DNA from: JBJXHB01 sp046160725
GTDB lineage: Bacteria; Pseudomonadota; Gammaproteobacteria; Burkholderiales; Burkholderiaceae_C
Reading direction: 5' to 3'
NCBI GenBank assembly: GCA_046160725.1
Contig: JBJXHB010000213.1
Location: forward strand, 1-28,464
DNA: 28,464 bases
Shown here: positions 23,556 to 28,464 of the stretch, in pieces
Layout: every line of letters starts with the position of its first letter
Position numbering within the stretch: position 1 is the first letter of the stretch
Translations under genes and position numbers: made by a program
The notes under the pieces: generated by a model
What the model was told of the DNA's origin: nothing
The model's input: only the letters and a program-made list of their open reading frames with translations
Database searches by the model: none

Positions 23556-24706
23556 ATGCGGTCTTCGAGCAACCGTCCTGGCGAGCCCGCCTGGCGCCGG
23601 TCTTCGCCGGATTCGACCTGACGCTGGTCCTGGCCACCGCCGCGCTGGCCGGTCTCGGCCTGATGTCGATGTACTCGGTGGGCTACGACAGTGGGACGCG
23701 GTTTCCGGACCATGCCCGCAACATGGTCCTGGGTGCGGTGTTGATGTTCGCGGTGGCTCAGGTCCCTCCGCAGCGACTGATGGCCGTGGCGGTCCCGATC
23801 TATGCCCTGGGCGTGCTGCTGTTGATGGCGACGGCGCTCTTCGGCGTCAGCAAGAAGGGGGCGACACGCTGGCTGAACGTCGGCATCGTGATCCAGCCCA
23901 GCGAGCTGATAAAGCTGGCCATGCCCCTGATGCTGGCCTGGTGGTTCCAGCGCCGCGAGGGGCAGTTGCGGGCACTGGACTTCGTGATCGCGGCGCTGCT
24001 GCTGCTGCTGCCGGTGGCACTGGTGGCCAAGCAGCCCGATCTCGGCACCGCCATCCTGGTGCTGGCCGCGGGCTTCTATGTGGTGTTCTTTGCCGGTCTG
24101 CCTTGGCGTCTGATCCTGCCGGCACTGGTCCTGCTGCTGGTCGGCATCGGTGTGCTGGTCTGGTCACAGGACCTGATCTGCCAGCCCGACACGGTGTGGC
24201 CGGTTCTACGACCCTACCAGAAGCACCGGGTGTGCACGCTGCTGGACCCGAGCACGGACCCGCTCGGCAAGGGTTTCCACATCATCCAGGGCATGATCGC
24301 CATCGGCTCCGGTGGCGTGACGGGCAAGGGCTTCATGGCCGGTACGCAGACCCATCTGGAGTTCATCCCCGAGCGCACCACGGATTTCATCTTTGCCGGA
24401 TTTGCTGAGGAGTTCGGCCTGCTGGGCGCGCTTGCGTTGCTCGGCGGCTTCACGGTCCTGATCCTGCGCGGCCTCATGATCGCCGAGGCCGCCTCGACGG
24501 CTTTTGGCCGCCTTCTTGCCGGCGCCATCTCGATGTCGTTGTTCACCTATGTGTTCGTCAACGTGGGCATGGTCAGCGGCATCCTCCCGGTCGTCGGCGT
24601 GCCACTGCCCTTCATCAGCTATGGCGGCACGGCCATGGTGACGCTGGGCGTGGCGCTGGGCATGCTGCTGTCGATCGCCCGCAGCCGTGCCTTGATGCAG
24701 CGCTGA
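23552..24706 (+). CDS. rodA: RodA peptidoglycan glycosyltransferase (SEDS family)
   Basis: A 384-residue polytopic SEDS protein that polymerises lipid II with PBP2. Family stretches seen are KKGATRWLNVG, QPSELIKLAMPL, KQPDLGTAILVL (with the catalytic-region Asp), QTHLEFIPERTTDFIFA and LPFISYGGTAM. The start is GTG 23552, overlapping the mrdA stop (GTGA); the frame is open further upstream inside mrdA, but that part is not RodA-like. It is the last of the rod-shape genes; a dehydrogenase starts 3 bp after it. Confidence 0.97.
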   Translation: MNAVFEQPSWRARLAPVFAGFDLTLVLATAALAGLGLMSMYSVGYDSGTRFPDHARNMVLGAVLMFAVAQVPPQRLMAVAVPIYALGVLLLMATALFGVSKKGATRWLNVGIVIQPSELIKLAMPLMLAWWFQRREGQLRALDFVIAALLLLLPVALVAKQPDLGTAILVLAAGFYVVFFAGLPWRLILPALVLLLVGIGVLVWSQDLICQPDTVWPVLRPYQKHRVCTLLDPSTDPLGKGFHIIQGMIAIGSGGVTGKGFMAGTQTHLEFIPERTTDFIFAGFAEEFGLLGALALLGGFTVLILRGLMIAEAASTAFGRLLAGAISMSLFTYVFVNVGMVSGILPVVGVPLPFISYGGTAMVTLGVALGMLLSIARSRALMQR

Positions 24707-24709
24707 AGC

Positions 24710-25642
24710 ATGCCCGGGACCGAAGCTGCTGGGCTGGACCGGTTGGCCGTCATCGGCATTGGCAACATGGGGCTGCCGATGGCGCGGCGCCTGGTCGAGG
24801 CTGGCCATGTCGTTGGCGTGCATGACCTGCGGACCGAGGCGATGCATGAGGCCGAGGGCTTTGGTGCAAAACCGGCATCCGATGCCGCCCTGGCGGGCAA
24901 CGGCGCCGCACTGGCCATCGTGGCCGTCGTCGATGCGCCACAGTGCGAGGCGGTCCTTTTCGGTACCGGCGGGCTGTGCCATGCGGCCCATCCACCGCAC
25001 GCCGTGATGTTGTGCTCCACCATCGGGCCGGCGGATGTCGAGCGCTTTGCCCGTCGCCTGGACGAGCGGTCGGTGGGTTGCATCGACGCGCCGATGTCCG
25101 GCGGCCCCGCCCGGGCCGCCGACGGCACGATGAGCCTGATGGTGGCCTGTCCACAGCCGCTGTTCCTGCGCTTCGATCCTGTGCTCCAGGCCTTGTCCAG
25201 CCGCCGTTTCCATGTGGGCGAGCAGCCTGGCAAAGGCGCCCGGACCAAGCTGGTGAACAACCTCCTGGCCGCCATCAACTTGGCCGGTGCTGCAGAGGCG
25301 ATGGCGCTGGCCATCCGGCTCGGGCTGGATTCCGCGATGACGCTGTCGGTGATTGAACAGTCGAGCGGCGCCAGCTGGATCGGCAGCGAGCGGCTGCGGC
25401 GCGCCCTGGCTGGCGACACGCACCCGCGGGCCCACATGTCCCTGCTGGCCAAGGACGCCGTGCTGGCACTGCAGATGGTGGGCGGTGGGTCAACGGACGC
25501 CGCCAGGTCCGGCCTGCCCGTGGCGTGTGCCGCCGCAGCGGTCTTTGAAGCGGCCTGCCGCGAAGGCTGGCGCGATGCCGACGATGCCGCTTTGCTCAGT
25601 CGGGCCCTGAGCCAGACGCCACGCCGGGAAAACGAACCGTAA
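24710..25642 (+). CDS. NAD(P)-dependent beta-hydroxyacid dehydrogenase (3-hydroxyisobutyrate dehydrogenase family)
   Basis: A 310-residue cytosolic oxidoreductase. The Rossmann motif is VIGIGNMGLPMARRLVEAGH (about 14-33). The substrate-site motif DAPMSGGPARA is at 126-136, and the catalytic lysine is Lys180 in KLVNNLLAA. The exact substrate (3-hydroxyisobutyrate, tartronate semialdehyde, threonate or other) cannot be read from sequence. It follows rodA by 3 bp, so it may be read from the same transcript though unrelated in function. Its last 47 bases overlap the 3' end of the opposite-strand kinase gene. Confidence 0.9.
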   Translation: MPGTEAAGLDRLAVIGIGNMGLPMARRLVEAGHVVGVHDLRTEAMHEAEGFGAKPASDAALAGNGAALAIVAVVDAPQCEAVLFGTGGLCHAAHPPHAVMLCSTIGPADVERFARRLDERSVGCIDAPMSGGPARAADGTMSLMVACPQPLFLRFDPVLQALSSRRFHVGEQPGKGARTKLVNNLLAAINLAGAAEAMALAIRLGLDSAMTLSVIEQSSGASWIGSERLRRALAGDTHPRAHMSLLAKDAVLALQMVGGGSTDAARSGLPVACAAAAVFEAACREGWRDADDAALLSRALSQTPRRENEP

Positions 25643-27071
25643 ACAGCGCGCCCGATGGGCCGCTGCCAACGTCGGCTCGGGCGTCTTCGACCCAGACCTC
25701 GGCGCCATGGGCCTGCGCAATCTCACGCACGATCGCCAAGCCCAGCCCGCTGCCATCGACGTTGGTGCCCAACGAGCGATAGAACGGCTCGAAGACCCGT
25801 GCGCGTTCTGCCTGCGGAATGCCGGGACCGTTGTCCTCCACCTGCAGCGCGACCACATGTCCGTAGCGGTCGTCGACGATGCGCACGGTCACGGCGCCCC
25901 CGCTGGGTGTGTACAGCAGCGCGTTGTCGACCAGGTTGCGCAACAGCTCGCGTACCAGCATCGGCTGGCCGATGAGACGCGTGGCCGTCTCGCCCGCCGT
26001 CGGGCCCTCGTACCCGAGGTCGATCCTCCTTTCCATTGCGCGCGGCACGAAGTCACGCACGGTTTCGCGGGCCAGCTCGGCCAGGGGCACTGTCTGCGGC
26101 GCCTGCGCGGCGGCCGCGTTCTCCGCGCGGGCCATCGCCAGCAGCTGGTTCACCATGTGCGCCGCGCGCTGGGACGACAGCTCGATCTGGTGCAACGACT
26201 GCTTGAGTGATCGCGGGTCCTTCTCGCCCGCGTCGATCTCGCGTTGCGCCAGCTCGGCTTGCATGCGCAGGCCGGCCAGCGGCGTCTTCAGCTGATGCGC
26301 CGCATCGGCCAGAAAGCGCTTCTGCGCGGTCATCGACGCATCCAGGCGCGACAGCAGGTCGTTGATGGCGCCAACGAGTGGCGCCACCTCTTCGGGCACG
26401 TCGCGCAACGGGATCGGGCTGAGGTCCTCGCTGCGCCGACGGCGGATCCGCCGTTGCAGGGCGCCCAGCGGCGCAATGCCGCGCGACAAGGCGAACCAGA
26501 CCAGCAGCACCGCCAGCGGCAGGATCACGAACTGCGGAAACACCACGCCCTTGACGATCTCGTCGGCCAGCCGGGACCGCTTGGTCAGGGTCTCGGCCAC
26601 CTGCACCAACGGCGCCTGCTCGCCCGCCGCCAGCCGTGCGGGTAGCCACAGGTAGGCCACCCGGACCGGTTGACCCGCCATGACCTCGTCGCGGAAGTAG
26701 AGCGTCAAGGGTTCGCCGGCGGTCTGCTCGGGCACCGGCAGGTCGCGGTCGCCAACGATGTGCTCGCCGCGCGCGCCCAGGACCTGGACGAACACCTGGT
26801 CGACATCGTCTGCACGCAGCAGATCGGTGGCCAGCTCCGGCAGCTTCAGCCGCACAACGCTTCGTGTCCCGGCGGCGTTGGGGGTCACCAGCACCTGCCG
26901 CGACAGCGCGCGCGCCAGTTCGCCCAGTTCGCGGTCAAAGGGCAGGTGGGCGATGCCCTGGGCCACCAACCAGATCAGGAACACGCTCATGGGCCACAGC
27001 AGCAGCAGTGGCGCAAGCATCCAATCCAGGATCTCGCCGAACAGCGAGCGGGTTTCGCGAAGGACGGGCAT
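25596..27071 (-). CDS. Two-component sensor histidine kinase (TctE-like)
   Basis: A 491-residue inner-membrane kinase. Membrane helix 1 is at about 18-38, and the periplasmic part (about 42-170, beginning DRELGELARALSRQV) resembles the 2CSK_N sensor of TctE/QseC-type kinases. Helix 2 is at about 176-196, followed by a HAMP-like linker. HisKA carries His259 in LADAAHQLKTPLAGL. The ATPase domain has the N box (NLVDNALLYTP, Asn383), DNGPGIP (413-419) and GSGLGLAIV (440-448). It ends inside the convergent dehydrogenase. The cognate regulator is probably the OmpR-type gene at the right edge, 786 bp upstream on the same strand, but a PEP-CTERM gene lies between them. The ligand is unknown; TctE homologues respond to tricarboxylates. 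Confidence 0.94.
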   Translation of the reverse strand: MPVLRETRSLFGEILDWMLAPLLLLWPMSVFLIWLVAQGIAHLPFDRELGELARALSRQVLVTPNAAGTRSVVRLKLPELATDLLRADDVDQVFVQVLGARGEHIVGDRDLPVPEQTAGEPLTLYFRDEVMAGQPVRVAYLWLPARLAAGEQAPLVQVAETLTKRSRLADEIVKGVVFPQFVILPLAVLLVWFALSRGIAPLGALQRRIRRRRSEDLSPIPLRDVPEEVAPLVGAINDLLSRLDASMTAQKRFLADAAHQLKTPLAGLRMQAELAQREIDAGEKDPRSLKQSLHQIELSSQRAAHMVNQLLAMARAENAAAAQAPQTVPLAELARETVRDFVPRAMERRIDLGYEGPTAGETATRLIGQPMLVRELLRNLVDNALLYTPSGGAVTVRIVDDRYGHVVALQVEDNGPGIPQAERARVFEPFYRSLGTNVDGSGLGLAIVREIAQAHGAEVWVEDARADVGSGPSGALFTVRFPGVASGSGPD

Positions 27072-27191
27072 GACTCGGCTATGGGCGTGTCAGGATACCC
27101 GCTACCGCCCTGGCGACCACCCACCTGCGGGGTTCATTGTGTGGTGGAGCCTGCCGACAATTCCGGCATACACCACCCACAGGATCCCGAC

Positions 27192-27779
27192 ATGTCCATG
27201 CCCCGCCTGATCGCCGCTGCCGCCCTCACCCTGGCCGGCGCCGCCCATGCCCAGATCGTCGTCTTTACCGACAACTTCGATGCCAATGCGCTCGGCCTGA
27301 ACACCACGCCGTCCGGCTGGGTCGTGTCCGGCGGAACGGTCGACATCATCGGCAATCCCGGGTTCTACGACTTCCTGCCGGGCAACGGCCGCTACGTCGA
27401 CATGGACGGATCCACCGGCAACGCCGGCAAGATGAGCATCCAGCTCAACCTGACCGGCGGCCTGCTGCATACGTTGAGCTTCGACCTGGCCGGCAACCGG
27501 CGCAACGGCGGGCAAGAGCGGGTTGATGTCAGCATCGGCACCATGAGCAGCAGCCACAGCCTGCCGCAGAACGCCGGCTTCACGGCCTACAGCCTGCAGT
27601 TCACACCCGGCAGCACGGGTGCATACACCTTGAGCTTCGAGGGCGCCGGTGGCGACAACATCGGCATGCTTCTTGACCGCGTGCAGGTGACGGCGGTCCC
27701 TGAGCCGCAGACCTGGGCTCTGCTGGGGCTCGGCCTGGCCGCCGTCGGCGGCATTGCACGCCGCCGCCGGGCTGCCTGA
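27192..27779 (+). CDS. Exported PEP-CTERM sorting-domain protein
   Basis: A 195-residue secreted protein with a signal peptide (1-20, ending AGAAHA) and a C-terminal PEP-CTERM anchor: VPEPQTWALLGLGLAAVGG followed by RRRR. Exosortase (EpsH/XrtA-type) would cleave and process this tail, typically for surface or biofilm-matrix proteins. The middle (FDANALGLNTTPSGWVVSGG, then a GNAGKMSIQLNLTGG beta-rich region) looks like an all-beta, carbohydrate-binding-like or choice-of-anchor domain. No exosortase is in the window. I chose ATG 27192; a second ATG two codons later is possible. It sits alone on the plus strand between response regulator and kinase, with its own terminator. Confidence 0.9.
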   Translation: MSMPRLIAAAALTLAGAAHAQIVVFTDNFDANALGLNTTPSGWVVSGGTVDIIGNPGFYDFLPGNGRYVDMDGSTGNAGKMSIQLNLTGGLLHTLSFDLAGNRRNGGQERVDVSIGTMSSSHSLPQNAGFTAYSLQFTPGSTGAYTLSFEGAGGDNIGMLLDRVQVTAVPEPQTWALLGLGLAAVGGIARRRRAA

Positions 27780-27804
27780 AAGCCGCTCCGGCGACAAGCG
27801 TCTC

Positions 27805-27832
27805 GGCCCGCCAATGGCGGGCCGCCTTTTTT
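27805..27832 (+). terminator. Intrinsic terminator of the PEP-CTERM gene
   Basis: GGCCCGCC, loop AAT, GGCGGGCC form a perfect 8-bp stem, followed by GCC and six Ts. It starts 25 bases after the stop codon. It is oriented for the plus strand only; no T-run follows it on the minus strand. Confidence 0.92.
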
Positions 27833-27857
27833 CGGGCGGGCCAATCGGCCGGCCGCC

Positions 27858-28463
<606 letters not shown>

Positions 28464-28464
28464 T

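Overview
The window reads as a chromosomal segment of a high-GC betaproteobacterium, most likely order Burkholderiales (Rubrivivax/Leptothrix-like). This rests on the gene order gatC-gatA-gatB divergent from mreB-mreC-mreD-mrdA-rodA, on pyrE followed by a DUF4124 gene, on mnmG-rsmG-parA, and on a PEP-CTERM protein beside a TctE-like kinase. The genus is inference. No phage, transposon, rRNA or tRNA was seen.

Left end (1-5462): argC (arginine synthesis) and a GNAT acetyltransferase run rightwards. They converge on the leftward run mnmG, rsmG, parA. This is the classical origin-proximal chromosome-segregation neighbourhood, and parS-like sites lie inside mnmG and rsmG. But parA carries an in-frame TAA in mid-gene, and parB, which normally follows it, is missing.

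Quorum-sensing patch (5463-7287): a LuxR-type acyl-homoserine-lactone receptor with its ligand-contact residues intact lies divergent from a small gene that may be RsaM-like. No luxI is present. Where a luxI promoter might be expected, downstream of luxR, there is a near-perfect lux box (CTG-N10-CAG with 7-bp arms) and a -10 element. They lead into an unlisted 48-residue gene whose product contains four copies of LPRGGW. The repeat copies differ almost only at synonymous positions, which is strong evidence of coding. The product has no acidic residues, about six arginines and four tryptophans. This is the most novel item in the window: a candidate quorum-sensing-controlled repeat peptide.

Stress and envelope block (7312-12903): an ECF sigma factor, its membrane anti-sigma factor and an AmpG muropeptide permease form a tight operon. 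A secreted M48 metalloprotease follows. Two transcription regulators (Crp/Fnr type and LuxR-HTH type) lie in tandem on the minus strand.

Housekeeping block (13096-24706): xthA diverges from pyrE and the DUF4124 gene. Then come gatCAB (Gln-tRNA/Asn-tRNA amidotransferase, stop/start overlaps) and the rod-shape operon mreBCD-mrdA-rodA.

Right end (24710-28464): a beta-hydroxyacid dehydrogenase overlaps convergently with a sensor kinase. The cognate-looking response regulator, cut by the window edge, is separated from the kinase by an oppositely oriented PEP-CTERM gene with its own intrinsic terminator.
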